From Bacteroidetes bacterium 46-16 (GTDB lineage Bacteria; Bacteroidota; Bacteroidia; Chitinophagales; Chitinophagaceae): 64,000 nt of DNA. Position 1 is the stretch's first letter; every line of letters begins with the position of its first letter. A model generated the notes under the pieces. It searched no databases, was not told the DNA's origin, and was given only the letters and a program-made list of their open reading frames with translations. The stretch spans positions 165,198-229,197 of the forward strand of contig MKUN01000045.1 in assembly GCA_001897835.1 (NCBI GenBank), given 5' to 3'. Shown one piece after another: positions 17,921 to 27,636 of this stretch. Made by a program: the position numbers and the translations under genes.

Positions 17921-19114
17921 TTAGAAACTATTGATGAAATCGTCGAAAGCGGCGTCCTGCGACTGTTTGTTGAACTGTGCTTTGCGCAGTTGCTTGCAGT
18001 TGGCACGCATCGTATCATATTCATCATCGCTCATAGCCACAAATTGTTTGATGTTGCACTCAAGCGCGTCGTAATCCGAGGGGTTGCTTACCCAGCCTAT
18101 ACGCCCTTCGCGAACGATCCTGGCCCCCTCGCCATTGCCGCTGAAGAATACCGGTATGGCGTTAGACATGGCCATGAATATCTTTGATGGCACAGCGCCA
18201 TGTATGTGGGTGCGCAGGGGCACCATAGTGGCATGGTAATCGCTGAGCATGCGCGGTACTTCGGCCGCAGGTATCGACTCGTGGTAAAAAATATTGCGTT
18301 GCGGTTGCGCGGCTATCAGTTGCTGTATTTTTTCTTTTTCATAACCATCACCATAAATATGGAACTCTACGTTTAGCGCGCCGAAGTCTATATTGGTACA
18401 AACATCATACAGGCCCTGCGCTATGCCCAGGAGCCCTGCATACACTATTTTTTTCCGGCCTTCCGGGCGTGGTTTGTGTATGTAGCGTGATGTCTCCTGC
18501 AGGTTGCGGTAAAGGAATTGTTTTTTGGGTTTGGGCTGCAACTGTTTAATATGGTCCAGTATCTCCATCGACTGGCCTATGTATGCATCGGCCAGGCGGT
18601 ACATGCGTTTTTCTATCCACTCCAGGAATTTATAAAATGCTCCTTTTTTGATGGCCTGAAGTTCCAGGGCCGAGAGCGGCCATAAGTCACTTACATTGAG
18701 AACGGTCTTTGCACCTGCGATACGGGATATGATAATACCCGCATAGCCCGATAACAGCGGCGGTGAACTTACAATCACCATATCGGGACGCTTAACAAAG
18801 AGGTAGGGTAAGCCCAGTATATACAGGGATATAGTATAAGACAGCATACTGGCTATACGCACAACAGGCTTCTTTGAATTGGATGGATAGATCCAGAGGC
18901 GGGTGATATTGATGCTGTTATTGCGCTCTTTCTGCACCAGCTTACCGCGAAAATCGGGGAAGATACGGCCTAGCGGGTAATTAGGCATGGCCGTGACCAC
19001 CTCTACCTCGTGACCATGGTCACGCAGCATCGCGGCAAGATTATAAATACGGGTGGGCGCCGCCCCTTTTTCCGGGGGGTAAGAGATACATATAATGGTG
19101 ATCTTCTTGCCCAT
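17921..19114 (-). CDS. family 4 glycosyltransferase (WbuB-like)
   Basis: 397 residues from the ATG at 19114 (MGKKITIICISYPPEKGAAP); the frame opens 14 codons earlier at 19156 with residues that do not fit the family. The N-terminal Rossmann half has the donor-side pattern SYPPEKGAAPTRIYNLA and LNVSDLWPLSALEL. The C-terminal half has YAGLLGIAQGL and GAVPSKIFMAMSNAIPVFFSGNGEGA, the nucleotide-sugar-binding E/D-x7-E region of GT4 enzymes. It closely resembles WbuB-type enzymes that transfer N-acetyl-fucosamine-like sugars in O-antigen or capsule synthesis. The substrate cannot be read from sequence. It stands alone, away from the flippase at 10-11.7 kb. Confidence 0.88.
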   Translation of the reverse strand: MGKKITIICISYPPEKGAAPTRIYNLAAMLRDHGHEVEVVTAMPNYPLGRIFPDFRGKLVQKERNNSINITRLWIYPSNSKKPVVRIASMLSYTISLYILGLPYLFVKRPDMVIVSSPPLLSGYAGIIISRIAGAKTVLNVSDLWPLSALELQAIKKGAFYKFLEWIEKRMYRLADAYIGQSMEILDHIKQLQPKPKKQFLYRNLQETSRYIHKPRPEGRKKIVYAGLLGIAQGLYDVCTNIDFGALNVEFHIYGDGYEKEKIQQLIAAQPQRNIFYHESIPAAEVPRMLSDYHATMVPLRTHIHGAVPSKIFMAMSNAIPVFFSGNGEGARIVREGRIGWVSNPSDYDALECNIKQFVAMSDDEYDTMRANCKQLRKAQFNKQSQDAAFDDFINSF

Positions 19115-19237
19115 CAGGTGCTTATGAGAAAATAAACCATGCCATATTATTGACATGGTTTTAATTTAGATGTTTACGGGAAACACAAAATCGTACAAAT
19201 ATAAAAGCTTAAAGCTAAACGCTTCCTTAATGGCTTG

Positions 19238-21046
19238 TTAATAAGATACCGTTTCAGGCAGGGTATATTTCCTGCCTTTGTTCTGTTCTTTAAGCCAGCT
19301 CACCAGTGGCTGAAAGTAGTCCAGCATGGCCTTGGCGTTCAGTTCGTCGCCGGTCGATTCTTTGAGCACTACCCTCCAGTCTTTGGATGCACCGGGATAC
19401 ATGATCTTACGGATAAAGTCGCCCACCTCTTTGTGCCCGTAATAATTGGTAGCACGTGGGTCCTGGTGCAGTATATCTTTGGCTATATGATTGTGCAGTT
19501 GGTACAGCAGCACATAGGAGAGTGCATAATCGTAATACTGTGCCGGGTCGTCATTGATATGTGTTTTGGTCGCAGCATCGCAATATTCCTCATCGCGGGG
19601 CGAGGGGGGTACTATGCCCTGGTACTTTTTGGCCAGCGACCACCACTCCTCGTTGAACTTATCGGCAGAAAGATTGTCCACATACAGTTCTTTCTCAAAA
19701 TTGCTCATAGTTCCCGATGAAAAGAAGATGAACACTACGGAATTAAGCGCCTCTTTCAGCAGGGCCTGTATGCTGTCGGTCGGAGCATTGCCATCTATCA
19801 GCCCGCGGCCGGCAAGGAAAGGTTTTTGCATAGCAGCAAGGCCCATCATAGTGCCCAGCGCTTCGTGGTAGGCACGGTTAGCGCCCTGCCTCAGCAGCGG
19901 GGGCACATCAGGATTGGTATATGTGAGGTAATAGTAGATATGGCCCAGTTCGTGGTGCGCTGTTTCAAACCATTCAGCATTGGGTTCTACGCTCATCAGG
20001 CTGCGCACATCGTGGTCCAGGTCCATATGCCATGCCGATGCGTGGTTGTTTTTCTTCACACTTGAGTCGGCAGGGTAAGGGTACAGGCTCGATTTTTCCC
20101 AAAAGGTTTGCGGCAGTTTGGGGAAGCCCAGGCTCACGTACATATCCTCGCCATCCTTCACGATCCATTCTGCACTTTTGTTTTTCAGTACGCTGTCCAG
20201 GTTCACCCCTTCTACGGTCACTGCTGAACTCCAGTCCTGTCCCCAGCGGTTGGGCAGCCAGTGGGCCGGCAGGTAGTCGGGCACTTCCATCACACCATAG
20301 CGTTTGGCCATCTCGTAACGCATCCAGGTGTGCAGCTCGCGGTACAGTGGGTACAGCTCGCGCATCAGGCGGTCCATGGTCTGCATCATTTCATCGGTGC
20401 TCATGCCATAGTCCGATACCTGGTAGGTAAAGAAATCGTGGTAGCCGAGTGCCTGTACCGTTTTATTGCGCAGCTCGCGCAGGTTCACCAGGCCGGGTTT
20501 CAGCACCTTGCCCACTTCTTTACTCGCTTCCCATGCAGCAAGGCGGCTGTTCACATTGGTCTCTTTTTTCAATACATCGTCAAGGTCATTAGTGCTCACT
20601 TTCTTACCATCCAGCATATACTGGAAACCATATAGCTTTTGTATCTGCCCGTTCTCGGCTTTAATGCGTTCCTTCACCAGGTCGGGTATGGTCTGCGGGT
20701 TATTGGCTGCGGAGTATAGTATGTATTGCAGCTCCTTCTTTTGTATAGCGGTCAGTTTAGCACTGTCTGCCAGGTATTTACGGGCATTTTCAATATTCTC
20801 TTTGCTACCCGTGAAAACAGCCAAATTCTCATCGGCCTTTTGCGCGGCCATGCTGTTCGTTGAGTCGCCGGGTATTATTTCGGTATTCGATTTCCACTGC
20901 GCTTCCTGGTCGGCGGTGTAGAGCTTTACATAATCGCCGGTGTACTGGTCTATGAACTTTTGTGCATCGTCAGCATTACCGCCGCCGCCATTGCATGATG
21001 CCAGCATTACTGCGGCCGCTGCCATTGTGGAAAGGATATACTTCAT
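19238..21046 (-). CDS. M2 family (angiotensin-converting-enzyme-like) metallopeptidase lipoprotein
   Basis: 602 residues. The N-terminus MKYILSTMAAAAVMLASC is a lipoprotein signal with the lipid-modified Cys at 18. The zinc site is HELGH at residues 365-369, with the third ligand Glu395 in YHEALGTM, the spacing typical of peptidase family M2 (peptidyl-dipeptidases related to ACE). The N-terminal helical lid region (residues 25-250) is present, and the length matches the family. It is probably anchored to the outer membrane and trims peptides in the periplasm or outside. The M28 peptidase gene lies 32 bp upstream on the same strand, so the two may form a peptide-degradation operon. Confidence 0.9.
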   Translation of the reverse strand: MKYILSTMAAAAVMLASCNGGGGNADDAQKFIDQYTGDYVKLYTADQEAQWKSNTEIIPGDSTNSMAAQKADENLAVFTGSKENIENARKYLADSAKLTAIQKKELQYILYSAANNPQTIPDLVKERIKAENGQIQKLYGFQYMLDGKKVSTNDLDDVLKKETNVNSRLAAWEASKEVGKVLKPGLVNLRELRNKTVQALGYHDFFTYQVSDYGMSTDEMMQTMDRLMRELYPLYRELHTWMRYEMAKRYGVMEVPDYLPAHWLPNRWGQDWSSAVTVEGVNLDSVLKNKSAEWIVKDGEDMYVSLGFPKLPQTFWEKSSLYPYPADSSVKKNNHASAWHMDLDHDVRSLMSVEPNAEWFETAHHELGHIYYYLTYTNPDVPPLLRQGANRAYHEALGTMMGLAAMQKPFLAGRGLIDGNAPTDSIQALLKEALNSVVFIFFSSGTMSNFEKELYVDNLSADKFNEEWWSLAKKYQGIVPPSPRDEEYCDAATKTHINDDPAQYYDYALSYVLLYQLHNHIAKDILHQDPRATNYYGHKEVGDFIRKIMYPGASKDWRVVLKESTGDELNAKAMLDYFQPLVSWLKEQNKGRKYTLPETVSY

Positions 21047-21078
21047 GTGTGTAAATTTTTATAAAAGTAGCGATTTTA

Positions 21079-22368
21079 TTATTGGTTCAGCCGCTGTGCG
21101 AAGTCGATAAGCAGTTTCGACAGGGCCGGTATATGGGTCATCGACAAAGTATCGGCCTTATCAAAAATATCATGGTAAAATCCTTTACCACCATTTGTAT
21201 ATATAAAGAACGAAGGCACACCGGCTTCTGTAAAATGATAGTGATCGCTGTTGGCAGCCTTACCCCTGCTTTTTACATCAGGCAGGTATTTGCCTGCACT
21301 GTTCAGATTTTGCAGCAGCGAAAATTCTTTAGGGAATTCCGTAGCGTTCACCACCGTTACGCCATTAGTGGCATCACCCATAATATCGAGATTGGTGAGG
21401 AAGCGTATGCGCTCCAGCGGTATCATAGGGTGCTGTACGAAATAGTGCGAGCCCAGCAGCCCAGCCTCCTCGCCGCTAAAGGCCATGAACACCATGGTAT
21501 AATGCTGCGGGTGCTGTGCGAAATAACTGGCCAGGTAAAGCATCATGGCCGTTCCGCTGGCATTATCGCTGGCGCCGGGAAACATAGCCTGCTTACCCAT
21601 CATGCCCAGGTGGTCGTAGTGCGCGCTGAAGACGATATAGCTGTCCACCGCACCGGGAACAAGGCCTATTATGTTCTCATTTACATTTTTCGCTTCGGGC
21701 AGCAGCACATTATGCACGCTCACGCTTGCGCGCCATGCATGGCGGGGCATGGCCGTATCCTCTACATAAAAAGCGGTGGCCTTCATGGTATCGGTAGCTA
21801 CATCCCAGGTGAGCTTACCGTGTTGGGGTATGATGTAGCAGCCTTCGGGCAATGTGCGCGCAAAGTTGCGGCTGCGCATATTCATACGCTTGCAAAAGCT
21901 GTCCACGTTCTTCAGCAGGTGCACCTGGTCGCTTTTCCATGAGCGCAGTTTCTTTTCCCATTGGGCCGTGTCTTTTATACGGTCCATATCCACATGGTGT
22001 ATCCATTTCTTTTTGGCATGGAATGACCTGCTGGCCACATCTATGATATAGCCGGCACCGGGCACCAGTTCTTTCTTACCCATCTTTAGCATCATATCGT
22101 CGGGAAAGATATTGACCGGGAAACTGTAGCGCTGCACATAGGTGCTGTCCACCATGGGCACCAGGCCTAATTCCTTAAAGCGGCGCTCCAGGTAATGTGC
22201 GGCTTTCTCATGCCCTTTGCCCGCATAGCCCCGGCCCTTCATATTGGTGGCACTGAGGGTCGTTATCTCGTGCTTCAGCCAGCGCAGTTCTTTGGGGTTT
22301 TCTTTTTGGGCATTCGCCAGCAGGGGAATTAAGCAATAAAAATAGGTACAATATCTACGGAGGTTCAT
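21079..22368 (-). CDS. exported M28 family zinc peptidase
   Basis: 429 residues from the ATG at 22368 (MNLRRYCTYFYCLIPLLANAQ, a signal peptide); the frame runs 24 codons further upstream without sense. The co-catalytic zinc motifs of family M28 (aminopeptidase/glutaminyl cyclase type) are in order: SAHYDHLG, GASDNASGTAM, the Glu pair in FSGEEAGLLGSHYF, TNLDIMGD and the late His in SDHYHF. A conserved YVQRYSFPVN segment precedes the catalytic domain. The product probably removes N-terminal residues from peptides in the periplasm. It is followed after 32 bp by the M2 lipoprotein gene. Confidence 0.9.
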   Translation of the reverse strand: MNLRRYCTYFYCLIPLLANAQKENPKELRWLKHEITTLSATNMKGRGYAGKGHEKAAHYLERRFKELGLVPMVDSTYVQRYSFPVNIFPDDMMLKMGKKELVPGAGYIIDVASRSFHAKKKWIHHVDMDRIKDTAQWEKKLRSWKSDQVHLLKNVDSFCKRMNMRSRNFARTLPEGCYIIPQHGKLTWDVATDTMKATAFYVEDTAMPRHAWRASVSVHNVLLPEAKNVNENIIGLVPGAVDSYIVFSAHYDHLGMMGKQAMFPGASDNASGTAMMLYLASYFAQHPQHYTMVFMAFSGEEAGLLGSHYFVQHPMIPLERIRFLTNLDIMGDATNGVTVVNATEFPKEFSLLQNLNSAGKYLPDVKSRGKAANSDHYHFTEAGVPSFFIYTNGGKGFYHDIFDKADTLSMTHIPALSKLLIDFAQRLNQ

Positions 22369-22431
22369 CGTTACAATACGTATGGTAAATGTAAAGGAAA
22401 GTTTTTTTCTTCGCATGACCGAAACCTGCAC

Positions 22432-23787
22432 ATGTTTCAACGACCGATATATCTGTATATATTCCCCCTGCTATTGCTCGCTATAACACCAACCTTTTCT
22501 CAAACCATTAGTACAGTAGCAGGCAATGGCGCAGCGGGTTACAGTGGTGATAACGGGCTGGCCACAGCGGCCCAATTACAGTACCCCTTCAGCGTAGCTG
22601 CCGACCAGCAGGGCAATATCTATATAGCCGACAGGGGCAATAACTGCATACGCAAGGTAAATGCCGCGGGTTTCATCAGCACATTTGCGGGCACAGGCAT
22701 AGCAGGATATGGTGGGGACGGCGGGCCGGCAGCGCAGGCCCAACTGAACGATCCGACAGGAGTGGCAGTGGACAACAATGGGCTTATCTATATAGCCGAC
22801 AGGGGCAATAACCGCATCCGCAAAGTGGACGCTGTTGGCAGTATCAGTACCGCCGCCGGAACAGGGAGTGCAGGCTACAGCGGGGATAACGGTCCGGCGA
22901 TTGCTGCAGCGCTGAACGGGCCACGCGGCCTCGCAACAGATGCTCAGGGTAATCTATATATAGCCGACCAGGGCAACCAGCGCCTGCGCAAAGTGGATGC
23001 AGGGGGTATCATTACAAGCATTGCAGGCAATGGCACTATGGGCTACAGTGGGGATAACGGTACTGCTGTTGCCGCACAGCTATATAACCCCGGTGGCGTG
23101 TGTGTTGACGCTCAAGGGAATATCTACATAGCCGATGTGGACAATGAGCGCATCCGCAAAGTGGATAATAACGGGATCATCAGCACCATTGCGGGCACAG
23201 GCACGGCAGGCTACGGCGGCGACAATGGCCCGGCCGTCTCAGCACAGCTTGATGAGCCCCTCAGCATGGCTATGGATACATGGGGCAACCTCTGTATTGC
23301 CGATGGATGGAATCACCGTGTAAGGATGATAAAACCCTCCGGTATTATCATCACCGTAGCAGGCGATGGCAATGCAGGGTACAGCGGTGATAGTGGCAGC
23401 CCGTTATTGGCACGGCTCAATCACCCGTATGGTATAGCCATCAATTCATCGGGCGATCTTTATATCGCCGATTACGATAATAATGTGATCCGTAAAGTAA
23501 GCAACCCTACCGGCATAGTTAATGTAAACCCCGGTACAGCAATCCTGGAAATATATCCTAACCCTAATAACGGCAACTTCAATATAGCGGGTATCATCGA
23601 TGACACTAAAGCAAGGCTGGAAGTTTATAATGCTATAGGGCAATTACTCATGGTGGAGGATAAGCCCCTGGAAAAAGGGATGATTAGGGAACAGCTAAAG
23701 ATGAACGGTGCATTTAGCACAGGGTTTTATTTGCTTCATATCAAGTCTCGTAATGGCACCACTGTACTACCATTCAATAAACAGTAA
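22432..23787 (+). CDS. secreted six-bladed NHL-repeat protein with T9SS type A tail
   Basis: 451 residues with a signal peptide (MFQRPIYLYIFPLLLLAITP...FSQ). Six tandem repeats of about 56 residues follow (ISTVAGNGxAGYSGDNGPA...LxxPxGVAVDxxGNIYIADxxNxRIRKV), each an NHL beta-propeller blade, so the repeats should close one six-bladed propeller. The C-terminal 80 residues (LEIYPNPNNGNFNI, EVYNAIGQLL, GFYLLHI) are a type A T9SS sorting domain. The protein is thus exported to the cell surface or medium. NHL propellers bind proteins, sugars or RNA; the ligand here is unknown. It diverges from the M28 gene across 63 bp and ends in a strong shared terminator. Confidence 0.92.
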   Translation: MFQRPIYLYIFPLLLLAITPTFSQTISTVAGNGAAGYSGDNGLATAAQLQYPFSVAADQQGNIYIADRGNNCIRKVNAAGFISTFAGTGIAGYGGDGGPAAQAQLNDPTGVAVDNNGLIYIADRGNNRIRKVDAVGSISTAAGTGSAGYSGDNGPAIAAALNGPRGLATDAQGNLYIADQGNQRLRKVDAGGIITSIAGNGTMGYSGDNGTAVAAQLYNPGGVCVDAQGNIYIADVDNERIRKVDNNGIISTIAGTGTAGYGGDNGPAVSAQLDEPLSMAMDTWGNLCIADGWNHRVRMIKPSGIIITVAGDGNAGYSGDSGSPLLARLNHPYGIAINSSGDLYIADYDNNVIRKVSNPTGIVNVNPGTAILEIYPNPNNGNFNIAGIIDDTKARLEVYNAIGQLLMVEDKPLEKGMIREQLKMNGAFSTGFYLLHIKSRNGTTVLPFNKQ

Positions 23788-23799
23788 CCCCGTATCATA

Positions 23800-23827
23800 A
23801 AAAGGGCTGCCTCGTGGCAGCCCTTTT
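23800..23827. terminator. bidirectional hairpin terminator
   Basis: 12-bp perfect stem AAAAGGGCTGCC / GGCAGCCCTTTT with a TCGT loop, between the convergent NHL-repeat and glycine-zipper genes. It has A/T tracts on both sides for termination in both directions. Confidence 0.9.
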
Positions 23828-23864
23828 CTTTTATATGGTCGGTAAGCCCAGTGCCCACCTGCTT

Positions 23865-24272
23865 TTAGTAGCGGCCGTAGCCATTGTTATAATAACCACC
23901 ACCCTCGCAATTATGGTTATCATAACGGCCATTGTACCTCCTGTCACGCCTGTTGCGTTCGTTATAGTACCTGTCGCGCCTGTCACGGTTGCGGTAGTTA
24001 CCGCCACGGTTCTCCACATACACTACATTCGTTCGGCCATTCGCCTGCTGGTTGCTGGCCAGGTAGCCTATACCGGCACCTATCAGTCCGCCTACGGCTG
24101 CGCCCGCAGCGGGGTTATATTTATTGATGGCAGCCCCTGTGAGCGCGCCTATACCGGCACCTATTATTGCGCCTGTTGCGCCATTGTTGCGGCCACCCTG
24201 GGCCATTGCTTCATTGTTCATGCCCATCATCATAATGGCGCCTATCATCGTTGCAAAAACTATCTTTTTCAT
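23865..24272 (-). CDS. exported glycine-zipper protein with Arg/Tyr/Asn-rich tail
   Basis: 135 residues from the ATG at 24272 (MKKIVFATMIGAIMMMGMNN...AMAQ, a signal peptide); an upstream in-frame start at 24323 would precede the signal peptide and is unlikely. Residues about 30-75 form a glycine zipper (GAIIGAGIGALTGAAINKY, AAVGGLIGAGIGYLA), as in YMGG-like and OmpA-like inner/outer membrane lipoproteins. Such helices oligomerise in membranes. The last 55 residues are rich in Arg, Asp, Tyr, Asn and Gly (NRDRRDRYYNERNRRDRRY) and are probably disordered. Function unknown; such proteins are common in Bacteroidota envelopes. Confidence 0.8.
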   Translation of the reverse strand: MKKIVFATMIGAIMMMGMNNEAMAQGGRNNGATGAIIGAGIGALTGAAINKYNPAAGAAVGGLIGAGIGYLASNQQANGRTNVVYVENRGGNYRNRDRRDRYYNERNRRDRRYNGRYDNHNCEGGGYYNNGYGRY

Positions 24273-24461
24273 ATCGTTTGGTTTTATACCTGTTATCAAT
24301 TTTTTTAAGAATTGCGCGCTCACAGGTATATATGCGAATGCCGTGCCAAACTTTTCCGGAACTGTTAAAAAAAAGGAAAATACTGCCGGGAAAATTATTC
24401 AAAAAAAGACCTTATCGGTCTCATTTTCTTTTGTTTGCATCAATGTATAAAAAGAGGATAC

Positions 24462-25679
24462 TTACCGCCACCTTTTCACCACTAGCGAAGAATTAGTGCC
24501 GCCAAAACCAAATGAATTGGAAAGGAACAGGTCGAAATCCTGCTTCAGTGTTTCGGGTATGATATTGATCTTGGCAGAGTGCTCATCCGGCGTCTCGAAA
24601 TTGATATTGGGCGCTATAAAACCGTTCTGCATCATCAGCATCGAGTAAACGATCTCGCTGGCACCTGCCATCCAGCACTCATGCCCCGTCATCGATTTAG
24701 TGGAGCTCACGGGCACCTTGCCGCCGAACACTTCATATATTGCTTCGGCCTCCGTGCCATCGCCTGCCGGGGTCGATGTTGCATGTGCATTGATGTATTG
24801 TATGTCGGCGGCGTTCACGCCCGCTTCTTTAAGGGCCCGCCCTATGGAGCGCGTCTGGCCTTCCACGCTTGGGTTCGATATGTGCTGGCCGTTCGATGAG
24901 AACCCGTAACCCAGCACCTCGGCCAGTATGGTTGCGCCCCTTGCCTCTGCCGATTCCAGGCTTTCCAGTATCACCGTAGCGGCGCCGCCGCCGGGCACCA
25001 GCCCGTCGCGGTCTTTATCAAATGGTCTTGAGGCTTTGGTGGGTTCGTCTTCACGAAGCGAAAAAGTACCCAGTGCATCGAAGTTAGGCATGGAGTAGAT
25101 ATTCACTTCCTGCGCACCACCGCATATCACACGGTCTTGCAGGCCCTGCTTGATGAACATGTAGCCCAGCCCTATGCTGTGCGAGCCGCTGGCACAGGCA
25201 GCGCTGATAGTGAAGTTGACACCCCGCAGTTTAAAGATGGTCGCAAGGTTCATGGTCACTGTTGAGTTCAGCACCTGGAATACCGAGCCTGAACCGACCA
25301 TCATGGTATCCTTCTTTTCGCGTATCAGGTCTATGGCCTCGATCACCGGCTGTGCACAGCTATCGTTACCATATATGATACCCGTTTCGTTCTGCTCAAA
25401 AAAATCAATGTTCATGCCTGCCTGCGCCATAGCTTCTATGGTAGCCATATAAGCAAATTCGGCATGCTCCGGCATCATGATGCGCGAGCGGCGGTCCAGC
25501 AGGCCTTTGAGCTGCGGGCGCTCCACGAAACCTGTAAGGCCTGAGCGGTAGCCCATTTCCTTACGCTTCATATCTAGTATGATGCCCGATTTACCTTCGA
25601 ATAAAGATTTGGCAACTTCCTCCCGGTTCTTGCCCAGCGAAGAGTATATGCCCAGACCTGTAATGACCACCCTGCTCAT
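24462..25679 (-). CDS. beta-ketoacyl-[ACP] synthase (KAS I/II family)
   Basis: 405 residues, full length. The condensing-enzyme triad is visible: Cys162 in SAACASGSH, His299 in NAHATSTPAGD and His333 in KSMTGHECWMAGA. The C-terminal NSFGFGGTNSSLV is also typical. It condenses acyl-enzyme with malonyl-ACP, either in fatty acid elongation (FabF/FabB) or in an aryl-polyene/flexirubin pathway. The window also has a tyrosine-ammonia-lyase-like gene and a FabG at 58.5-60.8 kb, but the distance leaves the assignment open. Cytosolic. No acyl carrier protein gene lies next to it. Confidence 0.92.
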   Translation of the reverse strand: MSRVVITGLGIYSSLGKNREEVAKSLFEGKSGIILDMKRKEMGYRSGLTGFVERPQLKGLLDRRSRIMMPEHAEFAYMATIEAMAQAGMNIDFFEQNETGIIYGNDSCAQPVIEAIDLIREKKDTMMVGSGSVFQVLNSTVTMNLATIFKLRGVNFTISAACASGSHSIGLGYMFIKQGLQDRVICGGAQEVNIYSMPNFDALGTFSLREDEPTKASRPFDKDRDGLVPGGGAATVILESLESAEARGATILAEVLGYGFSSNGQHISNPSVEGQTRSIGRALKEAGVNAADIQYINAHATSTPAGDGTEAEAIYEVFGGKVPVSSTKSMTGHECWMAGASEIVYSMLMMQNGFIAPNINFETPDEHSAKINIIPETLKQDFDLFLSNSFGFGGTNSSLVVKRWR

Positions 25680-25730
25680 GTTAGCTCAAATTCTTTTTAG
25701 GGAAATTATGTGCCGCAAAATAAATAAAAA

Positions 25731-25774
25731 TAAAGCATTGCAGGCATGATACACATCAGGCCTGCAATGCTTTA
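25731..25774 (-). terminator. hairpin terminator of the SBBP-repeat gene
   Basis: 15-bp perfect stem TAAAGCATTGCAGGC / GCCTGCAATGCTTTA around a 14-nt loop. On the minus strand it is followed by TTTTTATTTATTTT, so it ends transcription of the 25805-27505 gene. Confidence 0.88.
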
Positions 25775-25804
25775 TGATATTCACACTTATATAGTGTCCG
25801 GAAC

Positions 25805-27505
25805 TTATTCTATAAATAGTTTTTGCACTATTGTTTTTCCCTTTAGCGATATCTTGCACAGGTAGATGCCTGCGGGCATGCCCGTGGTCGGGATGGTGCT
25901 TTCATTGCCTTTAAGCATTACGGTCTTTACCAGTCTGCCGTTCAGGTCATCGATGCTGATACTGGCATTTTTATCTGCAGGCCCGCTATAGCGCACCGTG
26001 AACTGTTCTTTCGCAGGATTAGGAAAAATTGCCACTTCATTGTCGTTACCTTTCAGCGGTTTTACAGCTTCGGGTAATATACAAGGCCTGAACTTAGACA
26101 GGAACAAATTTTCAGCACCCGTCAGGCGCATGGTGTCATTGCCCACTATAAAAGAGTCTACATAGTAGTCGCCGCCGAAATAGAGATAGCCCGCAGCATC
26201 AAAGTTGATAAAATTCACATCATCACCGCCGCCATTCAGTGCGGTCATGCAGTGGCTGTGTCCCGCAGTATCATACTCCGTTATAAATATAGGGTCGATA
26301 TTACCCGGTATTAATGTAGGGTTGATCAAAGTATCATTATCAAATACAAGCTGGTCCGACGTAAAGCCGCCCGATAGCCACATGTTTCCGTTATGCGGTT
26401 CCCGGGCAATACATAAGCCCTGCTCATTGCCGGGTCCTGTAAATTGTTTGGCCCATATGGGGCTTCCGTCCACTGTGCTGAACTTTGCAAAAAATCCGTC
26501 ATAAGGTTTAGGTCCGGGATTATACATAATGCTGCTGCCCACAGTGGCGGTACCGGTGTCTATGATACCGGCCAGGTACACGTTATTCGCATTATCGGTT
26601 TTGATGGAGAATGGCGTTACGTTCAGGTCGCCGCCCCCGGCCAGTTTGGCCCACTGCTCGTTGCCCGATGAGTCGTACTTGGCCATGTAGGCATTATACT
26701 TGCTGGCGTTGGCTGTCATTTTATACACCGTGTCCATGCCAAACACCGCATTGCCCGATATCATCCAGCCGGTTATATACACATTGCCCAGGTCATCTAT
26801 GGTCATATCCGATTGCAGCTCTTCGCCATCGCTGCCTGCGCTCCTTGCCCATATGGTATTTCCTGCCGGGTCAAATTTTACCAGGAAGAGATCCCGGTGC
26901 CCTGATGTGCTGGTATTGGTGAGCGTATAGCTGCCAAAAGTTATGGTAGGTGTGGTATACGAGCCAAAGAAATATACATTGCCCGCATTGTCGGTACGCA
27001 CCGGCCACGACAGGGTAGCGTTGGTGCCACCATCATTCTTCGCCCACAGCACATTGCCGTTGGGGTCCAGCTTGTATAGGAAAAAATCCCGCAGCGATTG
27101 ATTGGTGTTCGTAAGCTTATGCCCGCCCAGCGACATGGTATCGAACTGGAATTGCCCTGCAACATATATATTGCCTGATGGATCGCAGGCCAGGCCAAAG
27201 GCGGTACTGTACGTACCTGCCGAGCCCTTTACCCACAGCAGGTTGCCCGCACTGTCGTATTTGGTCACTACAAAATTGCTCGCCCCGCTGTGAAAGGTGT
27301 CATTGCCGAACACGATAGACCCCATAGTATAATTACCGATCGTGATGATATTGCCCGATGGGTCCATGGCTACATTATATCCTTCCACCGAGCCGTTGCC
27401 TGCGGTTACCATAGTGCTGGTACGCGTCCATAGCCATTCCTGTGCTATGCTTTCATGGGTGCAAAAGAGTAATAACAGGCAAATAATTTTTTTAAATGCG
27501 CTCAT
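25805..27505 (-). CDS. secreted SBBP-type beta-propeller protein with T9SS type A tail
   Basis: 566 residues with a signal peptide (MSAFKKIICLLLLFCTHESIAQ). Residues 40-470 consist of repeats of the pattern DPSGNIYVAG...FGxDT...FVTKYDSAGNLLWVK, typical of SBBP/delta-60 repeat propellers found in many Bacteroidota secreted proteins. The last 85 residues (VAIFPNPAKEQFTVRYSG, ISIDDLNGRLVKTV, GIYLCKI) are a T9SS type A sorting domain, so the protein is exported and probably surface-attached or released. The ligand is unknown. It stands alone, with its own terminator. Confidence 0.9.
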   Translation of the reverse strand: MSAFKKIICLLLLFCTHESIAQEWLWTRTSTMVTAGNGSVEGYNVAMDPSGNIITIGNYTMGSIVFGNDTFHSGASNFVVTKYDSAGNLLWVKGSAGTYSTAFGLACDPSGNIYVAGQFQFDTMSLGGHKLTNTNQSLRDFFLYKLDPNGNVLWAKNDGGTNATLSWPVRTDNAGNVYFFGSYTTPTITFGSYTLTNTSTSGHRDLFLVKFDPAGNTIWARSAGSDGEELQSDMTIDDLGNVYITGWMISGNAVFGMDTVYKMTANASKYNAYMAKYDSSGNEQWAKLAGGGDLNVTPFSIKTDNANNVYLAGIIDTGTATVGSSIMYNPGPKPYDGFFAKFSTVDGSPIWAKQFTGPGNEQGLCIAREPHNGNMWLSGGFTSDQLVFDNDTLINPTLIPGNIDPIFITEYDTAGHSHCMTALNGGGDDVNFINFDAAGYLYFGGDYYVDSFIVGNDTMRLTGAENLFLSKFRPCILPEAVKPLKGNDNEVAIFPNPAKEQFTVRYSGPADKNASISIDDLNGRLVKTVMLKGNESTIPTTGMPAGIYLCKISLKGKTIVQKLFIE

Positions 27506-27575
27506 GCAAGGTAAGTTTATGTATTGGCTATTATAGACTATAAAATATTTTCGATGGTTGGTTATATGGCTTAAT

Positions 27576-27591
27576 ATTGCCTATAGGCAAT
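27576..27591. promoter_or_regulatory. 16-bp perfect palindrome, possible operator
   Basis: ATTGCCTATAGGCAAT is a perfect inverted repeat. It ends exactly where a -7-like element TATCTTTG (27592-27599) begins, 38 bp before the lipoprotein gene at 27637. A dimeric repressor bound there would block the promoter. Confidence 0.45.
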
Positions 27592-27636
27592 TATCTTTGG
27601 CACAAACTTTGTCGCCTGTAACAAAAAACTTCTTAT

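Noticed and set aside
22432..23787. NHL tandem repeats considered as a CRISPR-like array
   Set aside because: The repeats are coding, about 168 bp long and in frame, with no spacers.
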